IMG/VR virus record: IMGVR_UViG_3300024348_002136
Span: 1-23,683 of that record
Reading direction: 5' to 3' (one strand)
DNA length: 23,683 nt
Source of the DNA: a virus
Numbering within the stretch: the first letter of the stretch is position 1; each line of letters begins with the position of its first letter. Of the stretch, positions 1 to 7,909 are shown in pieces. The notes under the pieces were generated by a model that saw only the letters and a program-made list of their open reading frames with translations, made no database searches and was not told the DNA's origin. The position numbers and the translations under genes were made by a program.

Positions 1-823
1 CCCAGTACTCTGCATGCCTTTTCATTGCTCTACTACGAGCTTTGTAGAATTTTTCATTTTGTCGGCCCCGATGTTCTACTGTAAAAATCATACTAGGTAA
101 AATAAACTCTTGTGGACTTACTTTTTTTAATTTAACTAATTCAATGTCATTGGTGACATGACATGTATGAAAATCTTTCCCTACAGTAGCATAGTCAATG
201 TATAGTATTCCACTTTGAATAGCTTCAAAATTTGCATAGTCTTCTGTCGTTAAACGATAATGTTCCTGAATTCTACTATCTGCTCTAATAACTGTGTGTC
301 GTAACGGTGACGTACTAGCGCCACTTTCCATTTTATGAACTAGGTAATTTATTCTTTCTAATAGATTATAAAGTTCGATATTTTTTTCACTGCTATTGTT
401 AGCATGACTTGTGTCTTCAAAATATTCATGCAATGCATTTAATTTGGCCAATTGTTGGTCATCTTCGTTAATAACAATTACAATATCATCTGAAATTGGA
501 TATTCAGGCCAGTTTTTTGTGATAGTTTCAATTGTTGCCAACATTTCTTTTTGGTTAACAACTAATTGTTCTTTACTGATTTCCTCATATACATTGTATA
601 TAATTGATCTTGTATTGTCAACGGTTTTTGTACGTTCCCATTGGTCTAAAAATATACGTGAATATTCAGTATCTACTACATTGAATTTAATAGTTTTTAG
701 AGAATGTAATTGATTATCGAGTATTTCGTCAGCACTGGTCGTAAGTTGGCTAGAGCCATTGGGATCAGTATTATCAAACTCTGGTCTTGGCAATTCACTA
801 AATGCTAAGGTTATCTGTGTCAT
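1..823 (-). CDS. Hypothetical protein, partial (C-terminus beyond left edge)
   Basis: The frame is open from ATG at 823 to the window edge (274 complete codons), so the 3' end is missing. I do not recognise the family. A good Shine-Dalgarno (AAAGGATA on the minus strand) precedes the ATG, and the first 26 nt overlap the end of the upstream glycosyltransferase gene, so it is the third gene of a minus-strand operon. The predicted protein is acidic and polar, without a signal peptide or membrane segment. Its second half resembles the protein at 2468-3430: a helix with N-x-L-x-x-x-I, then a segment ILYIDYATVGKDF matching CLFLSYASLGKDL, then an EFILPSMIF-type stretch matching TVSPWFAICVP. The two are therefore probably diverged paralogues. 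The end of the visible part is basic (KARSRAMKRH). Function unknown. Confidence 0.8.
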   Translation of the reverse strand, partial: MTQITLAFSELPRPEFDNTDPNGSSQLTTSADEILDNQLHSLKTIKFNVVDTEYSRIFLDQWERTKTVDNTRSIIYNVYEEISKEQLVVNQKEMLATIETITKNWPEYPISDDIVIVINEDDQQLAKLNALHEYFEDTSHANNSSEKNIELYNLLERINYLVHKMESGASTSPLRHTVIRADSRIQEHYRLTTEDYANFEAIQSGILYIDYATVGKDFHTCHVTNDIELVKLKKVSPQEFILPSMIFTVEHRGRQNEKFYKARSRAMKRHAEYW

Positions 824-1886
824 AGTATATCCTTTCTAATGCTGTTTTGTAAGGCTTATATAAATTTGCAACTTGTTTGTTATGATTAACCACTTCAAGA
901 CATTCATCTAACAATACTTGTTTGTTAATTAACCTATCTAATTCTTTTATCATTGAATCCATACGTGTGGTATCATCTTGTGCGTCATAACTGTGATCTA
1001 CGATATTATCGTAGAAATTAAATCCAATATTACGAAGTTCCTGAATCTGATGCTGATGCCCGCATAGTACAAAAGGTTGAGGGAATAGCAAATTTTTTAA
1101 AGTTTTTTCAGTAACAAACTTCTTATCTAATCCTTGATAACTGCACTCGCTTACCACTGCAACCTTACTACGTGCAAAGTTATTAGGTTCTATTTCCCAC
1201 CATTCATAAACACTTTGTAACTTTGAATCCAGCGGATTACTTTCTATCCAATCGCTATCGTATATGTATTCGCCAGGGGTTCCTGTTTTCATAGTACAAA
1301 CACTTGTTTGTGTTGTATACAAATTTCTTAGTTTGTTTCTAAGTGTTACTCTAAAATCACGAGGACGTTGTTGTAAACAGATAAATTCAAAAAGCCAATC
1401 CTGTGATGCTCGTTGCTGTGATATCTGACTCACAGTATCTGTGTGCATTTTATCCCAATATTGATTCGCGACTTCAACTACAAAATGATCTTTTATTACA
1501 TTGTATTCAGTAACTGAATTAAATCCTGTATTACCTGTAACATAATAAACTTGTTCTCCGGATATTTGGTTTCTATTTAAAAAATTACAAATACCAGGAT
1601 GTACCCATTCTGTTTCAAAACCTTCTATAGAATCATCTATTATTATACTACACTTTTTATTATGTACACTTTGTATTATTTCCAAGGGCAATATAATATC
1701 ATCTAACCAATTAAATAATCCTTTATTAGAATTTACGTATCTACCTGGTGGAGCATCCCGATCAGTGGTAGCAATAAAAAATACAAATTTTTCATCTTGG
1801 GCTGTGCGTTGACGTACATACTGACGATATAGATATCTTTGACTATAAGCGTCTAATTTTGTTTTATAAAATTCAGCTGGTATCAT
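798..1886 (-). CDS. Putative glycosyltransferase, GT10 (fucosyltransferase)-like C-terminal half
   Basis: This predicted 362-aa protein has no signal peptide. The recognisable part is residues 241-300: a strand KVAVVSE, then KFVTEKTLKNLLFP, PFVLCG and a downstream GFNFYDNIVDHSYD. That is the layout of the nucleotide-sugar-binding lobe of GT10 fucosyltransferase-like and exostosin-like enzymes (E-K in the 'SEK' position, then a P-F-V/I strand). Short proteins of this kind are common in marine phages, where donor and acceptor are unknown. The N-terminal 230 residues are not recognised. The ATG overlaps the stop of the isochorismatase-like gene as ATGA (4 nt), which implies translational coupling, and the 3' end overlaps the next gene by 26 nt. 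Transfer of a sugar is inferred; the specific family is moderately supported only. Confidence 0.6.
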   Translation of the reverse strand: MIPAEFYKTKLDAYSQRYLYRQYVRQRTAQDEKFVFFIATTDRDAPPGRYVNSNKGLFNWLDDIILPLEIIQSVHNKKCSIIIDDSIEGFETEWVHPGICNFLNRNQISGEQVYYVTGNTGFNSVTEYNVIKDHFVVEVANQYWDKMHTDTVSQISQQRASQDWLFEFICLQQRPRDFRVTLRNKLRNLYTTQTSVCTMKTGTPGEYIYDSDWIESNPLDSKLQSVYEWWEIEPNNFARSKVAVVSECSYQGLDKKFVTEKTLKNLLFPQPFVLCGHQHQIQELRNIGFNFYDNIVDHSYDAQDDTTRMDSMIKELDRLINKQVLLDECLEVVNHNKQVANLYKPYKTALERIYYDTDNLSI

Positions 1887-2398
1887 ATGTTATTACTCGT
1901 GTACAAATTGTAGTTGTTATTGAGGGCAAATCTATAAGCGTCATGGATTATTTCTTGTTCATTATAACCTGTACTAGTTAAGTTTATAGCACAATCTATT
2001 AGTACACTACAATTAAAATGTTGTTGCATTGATTTTATTCCAAGCGGTCTATCTAATATACATCCAGGCAAACTAGCACCTGCATACACAAGTTCTGTTG
2101 TGTTGTGTTTTACTAAAAATTCAAACACACTATCCTTATCCCAATCAATAATACTGTTGGAATGATCATTTGTTGTTATTTCAAGCAACAAGTTAGGACT
2201 AGTCCACGGCAAATTAGTAGTCTGCCATTGATTTGTAACCGGATCTTTGTGTGTATTATAGCAAGCTAGTACAACAGGCCCTTGCCATCTTTTTATTACA
2301 TTACTTAATCTATTAACAGTTTGTTCTAGTATGTTTTGAAATCTTGTATGCCCAGGATGATATCTATCCCACATATCAATAATTATCAGTGCTTTCAT
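1883..2398 (-). CDS. Isochorismatase-like cysteine hydrolase
   Basis: The protein is 171 aa from ATG 2398. It begins with MKALIIIDMW, the N-terminal strand of the isochorismatase/nicotinamidase fold with catalytic Asp8. Residues 103-121 (LVYAGASLPGCILDRPLGI) match the strand-plus-nucleophile segment, giving Cys113 as the likely nucleophile. The third triad residue (Lys) is not obvious by eye. A longer frame starts at 2446, but a late-promoter-like octamer lies at 2429-2422 on this strand, between the two ATGs, so a transcript from it could only use 2398. Family members hydrolyse amide or vinyl-ether bonds (nicotinamide, isochorismate, ureides); the substrate here is unknown. It is the first gene of the minus-strand operon with the glycosyltransferase-like gene and the edge gene. 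Confidence 0.75.
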   Translation of the reverse strand: MKALIIIDMWDRYHPGHTRFQNILEQTVNRLSNVIKRWQGPVVLACYNTHKDPVTNQWQTTNLPWTSPNLLLEITTNDHSNSIIDWDKDSVFEFLVKHNTTELVYAGASLPGCILDRPLGIKSMQQHFNCSVLIDCAINLTSTGYNEQEIIHDAYRFALNNNYNLYTSNNI

Positions 2399-2421
2399 TG
2401 GGTATCCATTAACTACATACT

Positions 2422-2435
2422 TATTTATATAAATA
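2422..2435. promoter_or_regulatory. Palindromic bidirectional late-promoter-like element
   Basis: TATTTATATAAATA is a perfect 14-bp palindrome. It carries TATAAATA (the T4 late promoter octamer) on both strands: 2428-2435 on plus and 2429-2422 on minus. It sits between the divergent isochorismatase-like gene and the 2468 gene. With T4 spacing, starts would fall near 2441 (plus) and 2416 (minus), giving short leaders. Function is inferred from motif and position. Confidence 0.6.
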
Positions 2436-2467
2436 GTATTTAACATATATAGAGGATCTTTATAATT

Positions 2468-3430
2468 ATGAATATGGTAACACTAATATATTCTTGTGGT
2501 GATGAAAGTATTTCGCTAGACTATACTTTACAAACAGATCACACTGTAGTAGAAAAATGGTTAAAACTTTGGAAATTTTATAGAGATACGGGCCATGTAG
2601 ATTTTGAAATGAATAGTGAGTCACCAACAACTATTAATTCTCTCGACTACTACCATAATGAAGTTTTTGTTAGATGTCAAAGTTTAGTCAATCAGTACGG
2701 TGTCGATATTGTAGAAGGATGGGACAAGCCGCCGTATACTCAGGAAATGCTAAATGTGATTCACGACGATTTTGCTGAAAATGTAAATATTGTTAATAGT
2801 AATGATGACCCTGAATTTAAAAAGATCTTAATTGAATTAAATCATCAGATACACACACTAGAAGCTGCAATGTCTTCTGGTAATGGACTACAAAGTTATT
2901 TAAGAAGTGTATTAAAACAATGGCATGCAGCGGATGATCCGCAAGATTTAAAATACCTAACACAAGATGATCAAAAATCAAAAAATACTGACTTTACAAA
3001 AAAACATTGTTTATTTTTAAGTTATGCCAGTCTGGGTAAAGATTTAGAAATGATATTAAATGATAAACATTTTCATTTACTTGAAAGACAGGAAATGGTT
3101 CCTAAGGAAACTGTAAGCCCGTGGTTTGCTATCTGTGTACCACAATCTGATAATATTATCACTAATACAGAACAAACAGATAAAGAAAGAATTGAATGGA
3201 TGAATAAACTTGCAAAAGAGCATAACATTGCACAATACGGTGTAGACGTTAATCATTGGATACACCGTCCTGGACGTCATATTATGGGAATAAATCATAA
3301 TGGATCTCAGAAGGACAGGCAATGGTTTTTGAAGTATGGACAACAGTGTACACTTGACAAAATAATTTTTGACACTGATATTGTTAAAACATCAGTTACA
3401 TTATCAAATAATACTTATTCTTTCAAATAA
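2468..3430 (+). CDS. Hypothetical protein, relative of the left-edge gene
   Basis: A 320-aa soluble, acidic protein of unknown function, transcribed alone. The ATG is preceded by AGAGGA (2451-2456) at 11 nt spacing; Met3 (2474) is an alternative start. Visible features are an N-terminal beta-like stretch (MVTLIYSCGDESISLDYTL), a predicted helical region near residues 115-150 and a hydrophobic segment CLFLSYASLGKDL near residue 182, followed by WFAICVP. The last two align by eye with the partial protein at 1-823, so the pair forms a small paralogous family. No catalytic motif is recognised. It ends 11 nt before the convergent stop of the B12-type radical SAM gene. Confidence 0.8.
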   Translation: MNMVTLIYSCGDESISLDYTLQTDHTVVEKWLKLWKFYRDTGHVDFEMNSESPTTINSLDYYHNEVFVRCQSLVNQYGVDIVEGWDKPPYTQEMLNVIHDDFAENVNIVNSNDDPEFKKILIELNHQIHTLEAAMSSGNGLQSYLRSVLKQWHAADDPQDLKYLTQDDQKSKNTDFTKKHCLFLSYASLGKDLEMILNDKHFHLLERQEMVPKETVSPWFAICVPQSDNIITNTEQTDKERIEWMNKLAKEHNIAQYGVDVNHWIHRPGRHIMGINHNGSQKDRQWFLKYGQQCTLDKIIFDTDIVKTSVTLSNNTYSFK

Positions 3431-3441
3431 TAATATACTCT

Positions 3442-5319
3442 CTATACTGACATTTGGGCTGTTTCCAACTCATTGGTCCATCCCTTATTTTTGCGAGCAA
3501 AGTTCAGAAAAGCTATCCAGTCGCCTTCGAATCGCTCTTGTATATTTTTATTTGTAATCACGTAGTTCGTTTCTTCTAATTCTAATTTTTTATTTTCTAC
3601 AATATACTCATATAGGTTAGCATCACATCTGATTACATGTTTGTGTTCGCCTTTTTGTCTCTGAATTTTTTCCTGAAGATCGATAACTTGACTTAGCATA
3701 GGGTCAAATTTATCCAACAAGCTATTTGCAACTTCATAAACTTCTTTAAAGAATTTTGCTCTACGGTATTGTCCAATATCTACTAATACTTCTCCGTATA
3801 TAAATCCTGCTATAAAGTATTGGAATTGTAAATCTGCAGCATGTTTCCCCCATTTTTGTAGGTGCGGGTAATAGACACTGTCTTCGTTATTCAAGAATGT
3901 TTCTAGTAAAGCCTCATAGAAATCTTTTTGTTCAATGTTATGATACTTTTCTAAGTAACGACTAAGAAGATGCGTAAATCCGTTTGCTTCGAGTTTGTTT
4001 GTTAACCAGGTCCACAACCACACACGACTCATCATGTTTTCTGGCATAGTACGTGTGCCTACAACCATATCTTGCCATTCGTCTACATAGTTACTAAAAT
4101 AACTTTTTACTTTCTTTGTGATAATTCCATATTTCTCTTTATATACAGGATCATTCATTTCACTATTTTGCAACAATGCAAGTGGATAACTTTCCACAAT
4201 GAAATCATCTTTTAGTAGTTGGCAAATACCTTCCTTCCAACTTTCGTATGTTTCTTCCGGCAATCCAACAATCATCTCAGTACTAACACTAATACCAATC
4301 TTACGTGCATCATCTACAATATTATCCAGTTGCTCACCATTTAGGTTTGTGCGTTTAATAGCTTTAAGTACATCAGGGTTCATACTTTGTAAGCTAGCAG
4401 TAAATCTACGCATCATACCAGCATTTAACAATTTGCTTGCCATCTCTACTGTTGCCTGATTGTTATTTTTATTCCAGTTTGTATCAAATATTTCTGGGAA
4501 ACCATATTTTTCTTTTGTAGCAATAAGCATATCAGTAATAGCCATATCACGTTCTTTAAATATGCCAAAGTTAGCATCAGTGTTGTTGATGTATTCAATT
4601 TTGTTTTCAGCAAACCATTTAACTTCTGCTTCAATTCTTGTTATATCGAACTTCTTAACTTTACTAAATGTAGTACCTCCCCAATCACAGAACGTACACA
4701 TGAATGGACACCCTCTGTTAGTTTCAATAATACCGTTCAATATCATATCATCACGATTGCTGTACTTGGCTATAATGTCATCGAATAATCCAGTTAAGTA
4801 TGGACTGGGTACATTAGTTAAGTCATTGACTCTGACACTTTTACCTGTTGTAATTCTTTCACCATTGCGGTTAATACTAATACCAGGTACTTTCTCTTCA
4901 TCTTGTTCGCCTATAAAACTTTTAAGAAGCCCGAGAAAACTAATTTCTCCCTCTTGGTGTATAAGATAATCAATATATGGTTTGTTTTTAAAATATTCTA
5001 TATCACTGTCCGGTGCATTTGCGCCACCGACAATAATCTTACATTCTGGCCAACGTGCTTTAACTTTCTTAGCAAACTCTTCATTATAATTAGTATTCCA
5101 TATATAACTACTAAGTCCTAGAACAGCAGGATCTTCCATATTATTGACTATAGTATCAAGATCATCTTTTAAAAAATAAAGTTCTTTCAATTGATAATTT
5201 TCTTTAACTACTGGATCATTTGATGCGTAACACCATACTACACCAACACTGTAGGGAAAGTAATAATATTTAGAACCAGGTAGTTCTAAACTCATCTGAC
5301 TGAGATAAACGTTTTTCAT
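3442..5319 (-). CDS. B12-binding-domain radical SAM protein
   Basis: A 625-aa protein. Residues about 50-140 form a Rossmann-like cobalamin-binding-type domain (AVLGLSSYIWN and KIIVGGANAPDS) that lacks an evident DxHxxG motif, so bound cobalamin is not certain. The radical SAM core follows, with the 4Fe-4S ligands C204, C208 and C211 in RGCPFMCTFCDWGG, an INNTDANFG strand and the EMIVGLPEET segment. The C-terminal 230 residues are an unassigned extension. Relatives perform radical methylations, ring closures and other C-C or C-P chemistry; the substrate here is unknown. It lies 1 nt after the UDP-sugar dehydrogenase. The ATG follows an AATAAATA octamer by only 6 nt and has no Shine-Dalgarno, so it may also be transcribed alone as a leaderless message. 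Confidence 0.9.
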   Translation of the reverse strand: MKNVYLSQMSLELPGSKYYYFPYSVGVVWCYASNDPVVKENYQLKELYFLKDDLDTIVNNMEDPAVLGLSSYIWNTNYNEEFAKKVKARWPECKIIVGGANAPDSDIEYFKNKPYIDYLIHQEGEISFLGLLKSFIGEQDEEKVPGISINRNGERITTGKSVRVNDLTNVPSPYLTGLFDDIIAKYSNRDDMILNGIIETNRGCPFMCTFCDWGGTTFSKVKKFDITRIEAEVKWFAENKIEYINNTDANFGIFKERDMAITDMLIATKEKYGFPEIFDTNWNKNNNQATVEMASKLLNAGMMRRFTASLQSMNPDVLKAIKRTNLNGEQLDNIVDDARKIGISVSTEMIVGLPEETYESWKEGICQLLKDDFIVESYPLALLQNSEMNDPVYKEKYGIITKKVKSYFSNYVDEWQDMVVGTRTMPENMMSRVWLWTWLTNKLEANGFTHLLSRYLEKYHNIEQKDFYEALLETFLNNEDSVYYPHLQKWGKHAADLQFQYFIAGFIYGEVLVDIGQYRRAKFFKEVYEVANSLLDKFDPMLSQVIDLQEKIQRQKGEHKHVIRCDANLYEYIVENKKLELEETNYVITNKNIQERFEGDWIAFLNFARKNKGWTNELETAQMSV

Positions 5320-5320
5320 A

Positions 5321-6556
5321 CTAGTTATTTATTTCCCTGGAATTTCCATAATGTATAACTGTACAAGTATCGCTTTGGAACTTACGCCATGGGTCAACTA
5401 CAATACTACCGTCTGGAATATCACAATATAATTTATCTTCTTGTAATTTACCAGTATATTCGTATGTGATACTAGCACTATGTGCAAGCAAAAACACGCA
5501 AGGACCAGTGGGTTTATAATAGTCGCCTGTTTGCGGATCAACATAATTTATATCACTGATACCTGCTTGTGCTACATAATGTCCTACTAGTTTGCTATAG
5601 CTGCCTTCTTGATATGGTACATTTGGTTTGTATGCTTTTCCGTGTATAACCACTGGCATGCGATGCAATTTTGCTAGATGTGCAACAGATTTAGCCATAT
5701 TTTGTGCTTGAATTTCTCTAGCATTCATAATGCTATCAAATAAGTCGTAACCTAAATCTAATTTTTCTGCCATATAACGTAGTGCGATATTATCTCTTGG
5801 ATGACATGCACCACCGTCGCCCATTCCTGCTGTCATAAATTGTTTACCCATAATTCTCATATCACTTTCAGCAAGTGCTTTTGTGACAACGTCTACATTA
5901 ATATTTCCTTGCTTTTCTGCAACATCTTGTATCATATTAACTAGCCCTAACTTAGCACTAATAAATGTGTTATAAAATACTTTGATACATTCACACTCGT
6001 CCCATGTACCTATTACGTAGCGTGGATTGTTTTCCATTATAGTCTTGTAGAAGTCTACTAATTTTTTTGCATCGCCTGTTTCACTTCCGTCTTCTGTGCC
6101 AATCATAACCATTTCGGGATTTACCATATCCCATGCTACACTGCCCATTGCAATTAAATATGGATTGTATATAAATCTTGTATTTGGAACGAGATCGATA
6201 AATTCTCTTCTTGTTGTTCCAGGCAATACTGTACTAATTAGGATTAATAATTGATCTTTGTTCATGTATTTGTTAGCTTCTGCTAAACACTGTTTAACAA
6301 TATCGTAACTAAAATCTTTTGGATCCAAGTGTGCAGTAGGTGCATCTCCATCATACTTAGGATCATGTGGTGTTGGAACAGCAACAAATACAATATCTTT
6401 ACCTTGTGTAACTTCTTTAATAGTTTCTACAGTTTTAATAATATCACTATGTCTAGATGATATATCGTAACCAACCACATTGTGACCTTTTTTAGCTATT
6501 GCTTCTGCACAAGGCATACCTAGTTTACCAACCCCTATAAACCCAACATTTGACAT
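5321..6556 (-). CDS. UDP-glucose/GDP-mannose dehydrogenase family protein
   Basis: A 411-aa NAD-dependent nucleotide-sugar dehydrogenase. The N-terminal Rossmann motif GVGKLGMP (8-15) binds NAD; VAVPTP (58-63) and STVLPG (108-113) are family landmarks. Lys202 and neighbouring FYNTFISAKLGLVNMI match the central helix. GDGGACHPRD (247-256) holds the catalytic nucleophile C251, normally GGSCFPKD. The C-terminal domain has the GKAYKPNVP motif (usually G-x-A-F-K-x-x-T-D) and an Asp-Pro-W near the end. It would oxidise a nucleotide hexose to the uronic acid, feeding glycan synthesis. An AATAAAGGA ribosome site lies 11 nt before the ATG, and a CATAAATA element lies 35 nt upstream. The donor sugar cannot be told from sequence. 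Confidence 0.92.
   Translation of the reverse strand: MSNVGFIGVGKLGMPCAEAIAKKGHNVVGYDISSRHSDIIKTVETIKEVTQGKDIVFVAVPTPHDPKYDGDAPTAHLDPKDFSYDIVKQCLAEANKYMNKDQLLILISTVLPGTTRREFIDLVPNTRFIYNPYLIAMGSVAWDMVNPEMVMIGTEDGSETGDAKKLVDFYKTIMENNPRYVIGTWDECECIKVFYNTFISAKLGLVNMIQDVAEKQGNINVDVVTKALAESDMRIMGKQFMTAGMGDGGACHPRDNIALRYMAEKLDLGYDLFDSIMNAREIQAQNMAKSVAHLAKLHRMPVVIHGKAYKPNVPYQEGSYSKLVGHYVAQAGISDINYVDPQTGDYYKPTGPCVFLLAHSASITYEYTGKLQEDKLYCDIPDGSIVVDPWRKFQSDTCTVIHYGNSREINN
5326..5333 (-). promoter_or_regulatory. Late-promoter-like octamer, 6 nt from the ATG
   Basis: AATAAATA on the minus strand, inside the last codons of the UDP-sugar dehydrogenase gene and 6 nt before the radical SAM ATG at 5319. The linker ACTAGT resembles the CTAGT linker at 18446-18450. 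It is weaker than the divergent-junction cases because the sequence also encodes the end of a protein. Confidence 0.4.
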
Positions 6557-6585
6557 TTTGTAAAAAATCCTTTATTATATACGTA

Positions 6586-6593
6586 CATAAGTA
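6586..6593 (+). promoter_or_regulatory. Possible weak late-promoter-like octamer for the 6619 gene
   Basis: CATAAGTA differs from NATAAATA at one position. It would start transcription near 6599, giving a 20-nt leader to the ATG at 6619 with a GAGAG-type ribosome site. It is supported mainly by symmetry with the opposite-strand element. Confidence 0.3.
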
Positions 6594-6599
6594 TTTATG
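6592..6599 (-). promoter_or_regulatory. Late-promoter-like octamer for the UDP-sugar dehydrogenase gene
   Basis: CATAAATA on the minus strand, 35 nt before the ATG at 6556. This leader contains a Shine-Dalgarno. It lies within a near-palindrome (6585-6600), so the two divergent promoters overlap. Confidence 0.5.
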
Positions 6600-6618
6600 T
6601 AACCTTAAGAGAGCAATA

Positions 6619-7272
6619 ATGAATTCCAAATCACCGTTACTTCCTATTGAGCTATACGGAATGCCAATGAAAATTAACATACAAGATGTATTATTTTGGA
6701 TGGATGCGATTCGCGATAGTGATGACCGATATCGCACACTTGAAAGTTTTTGGAAGGGCCAAGTTAATAGTAAAATATGGTTAGCTGAGAACCTAGTAGG
6801 GTTTGTGCCTGTCAGACCGTTAGATATTGTTATATACGGTGGGTGGAATGGAGTACTTGCAAGTATATTATTTAACTCTAATATTAATATAAACACAATT
6901 AAAAGTGTAGATATAGATCCTGTGTGTGAAGAAATTGCAAACACAGTAAATACACTTTATTTGGATCAAGGAAAATTTAGTGCAATAACCGCAGATATGA
7001 CAACATTTGTAGATAAGACTGCTGATGTTGTTGTAAATACTAGCTGCGAACATATTACACAAGAACAATACGATCAATGGTTAAGTAATCAACCAGATCA
7101 TGCTACTATTGTATTGCAAAGTAATAATTATATTGACTTGGATGAGCATATTAGATGCTGTACAGATTTAAAGGAATTTATGCACATAAGTAATATTAAT
7201 ACTTATTTGTGTAAAACATTGCCCACATTAAAGTATGATCGTTATATGTTAATAGGAAAAAAGAAAGTGTAG
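6619..7272 (+). CDS. Putative SAM-dependent methyltransferase, single domain
   Basis: A 217-aa protein with a class I methyltransferase-like order. IVIYGGWNGVLASILF (70-85) is in the glycine-rich SAM-binding position, SVDIDPVCEEIAN (96-108) ends the second strand with an acidic residue, ITADM follows, and DVVVNTSCEHI (136-146) is in the motif IV position. The C-terminal half of the 385-aa protein at 14699-15856 is clearly homologous: SKIWLAENL/SKLWLVDEL, VNTSCEHI/INTSCEHI, VLQSNN in both, and LKYDRYMLIGKK/PKYKRFMRIGYK. The frame extends to ATG 6550, but that start overlaps the divergent dehydrogenase gene and its promoter, while 6619 has AAGAGAG upstream. The missing canonical GxGxG leaves the activity inferred. 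Substrate unknown. Confidence 0.8.
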   Translation: MNSKSPLLPIELYGMPMKINIQDVLFWMDAIRDSDDRYRTLESFWKGQVNSKIWLAENLVGFVPVRPLDIVIYGGWNGVLASILFNSNININTIKSVDIDPVCEEIANTVNTLYLDQGKFSAITADMTTFVDKTADVVVNTSCEHITQEQYDQWLSNQPDHATIVLQSNNYIDLDEHIRCCTDLKEFMHISNINTYLCKTLPTLKYDRYMLIGKKKV

Positions 7273-7279
7273 GCAAAAT

Positions 7280-7909
7280 ATGCAATTAAGTTTAAGTTAT
7301 ATATGTGATAGCTGGATTAATATTAGAAACACCCATAACGATCTGTCTAGAAGTTTTGCAAAAGGATCAGTAGGATTACACATGGACTTTATGGATGGCA
7401 GTTTTGTTCCTAGATTAGGATGTCATCCTGAAGCTATAGATGAAGCTAGAAAACATTTTGCAGAACACATAGATGTGCATGCCATGATAACATGTAATAA
7501 TCCTGCATGGGATGCAATACTGAATAGCAGCGCAGATGTTATATTTGCACACTATGAAAGTTTTCACAGTGAACAACATTGTGTTGACTTCTTAAGTCAA
7601 GACCCAAGACTTAAATTAGCATTTAAGCCATACCACACAGTACAAAAAATGGATAATATATGTGATAGATTGGATGTAGACTCTTTTTTGCTTATGGCGT
7701 ATAACCCAGGAATTAAAGTACAAAATAGCTTCTTTGACTTGGATAAATTGACAGATACGCAAAGACATGTTACAATAGACGGTGGTGTAACATATGAAAC
7801 ATATGAGCGTTTTAAAAATCAAGACAACATTCGGTTAATAGCAGGAAGTAAAATAATATTCAATGAAGACTATACACAAAACATGCAAAAACTTACTTAT
7901 TCCATGTAG
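7280..7909 (+). CDS. Ribulose-phosphate 3-epimerase-like TIM barrel
   Basis: A 209-aa protein, slightly shorter than typical epimerases (about 220-230). The family signatures are in order: HMDFMDGSFVP (34-44) with metal ligand H34, catalytic D36 and the MDG loop; DVHAM (65-69) with metal ligand H67; FKPYH (115-119); LLMAYNPGIKVQ (137-148), the phosphate-loop region; IDGGV (166-170) with the second catalytic Asp167; and IAGSKIIF. All expected metal and acid-base residues are present, so a pentulose- or hexulose-phosphate 3-epimerase activity is likely. The NPG/MDG pattern fits epimerases rather than hexulose-phosphate synthase. It starts 8 nt after the methyltransferase gene and overlaps the next gene by 47 nt. 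In this context it probably supplies a sugar phosphate for activation. Confidence 0.85.
   Translation: MQLSLSYICDSWINIRNTHNDLSRSFAKGSVGLHMDFMDGSFVPRLGCHPEAIDEARKHFAEHIDVHAMITCNNPAWDAILNSSADVIFAHYESFHSEQHCVDFLSQDPRLKLAFKPYHTVQKMDNICDRLDVDSFLLMAYNPGIKVQNSFFDLDKLTDTQRHVTIDGGVTYETYERFKNQDNIRLIAGSKIIFNEDYTQNMQKLTYSM

Noticed and set aside
411-713. Plus-strand 100-aa open frame
   Set aside because: It is antisense to the left-edge gene, which has a strong ribosome site, operon overlap and a recognisable paralogue; the plus frame shows no family features.
4460-4969. Plus-strand 169-aa hydrophobic frame
   Set aside because: It is antisense to the radical SAM core motif at C204/C208/C211 and its hydrophobicity follows from complementing polar codons.
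6525-6944. Minus-strand 139-aa frame
   Set aside because: It is antisense to the methyltransferase and runs through the divergent promoter; no motif is recognisable.
7280-7909. Hexulose-6-phosphate synthase that would pair with the HxlB-like SIS protein (ribulose monophosphate pathway)
   Set aside because: The MDG, NPG and IDGG motifs fit ribulose-phosphate 3-epimerase; synthase-specific residues were not seen.
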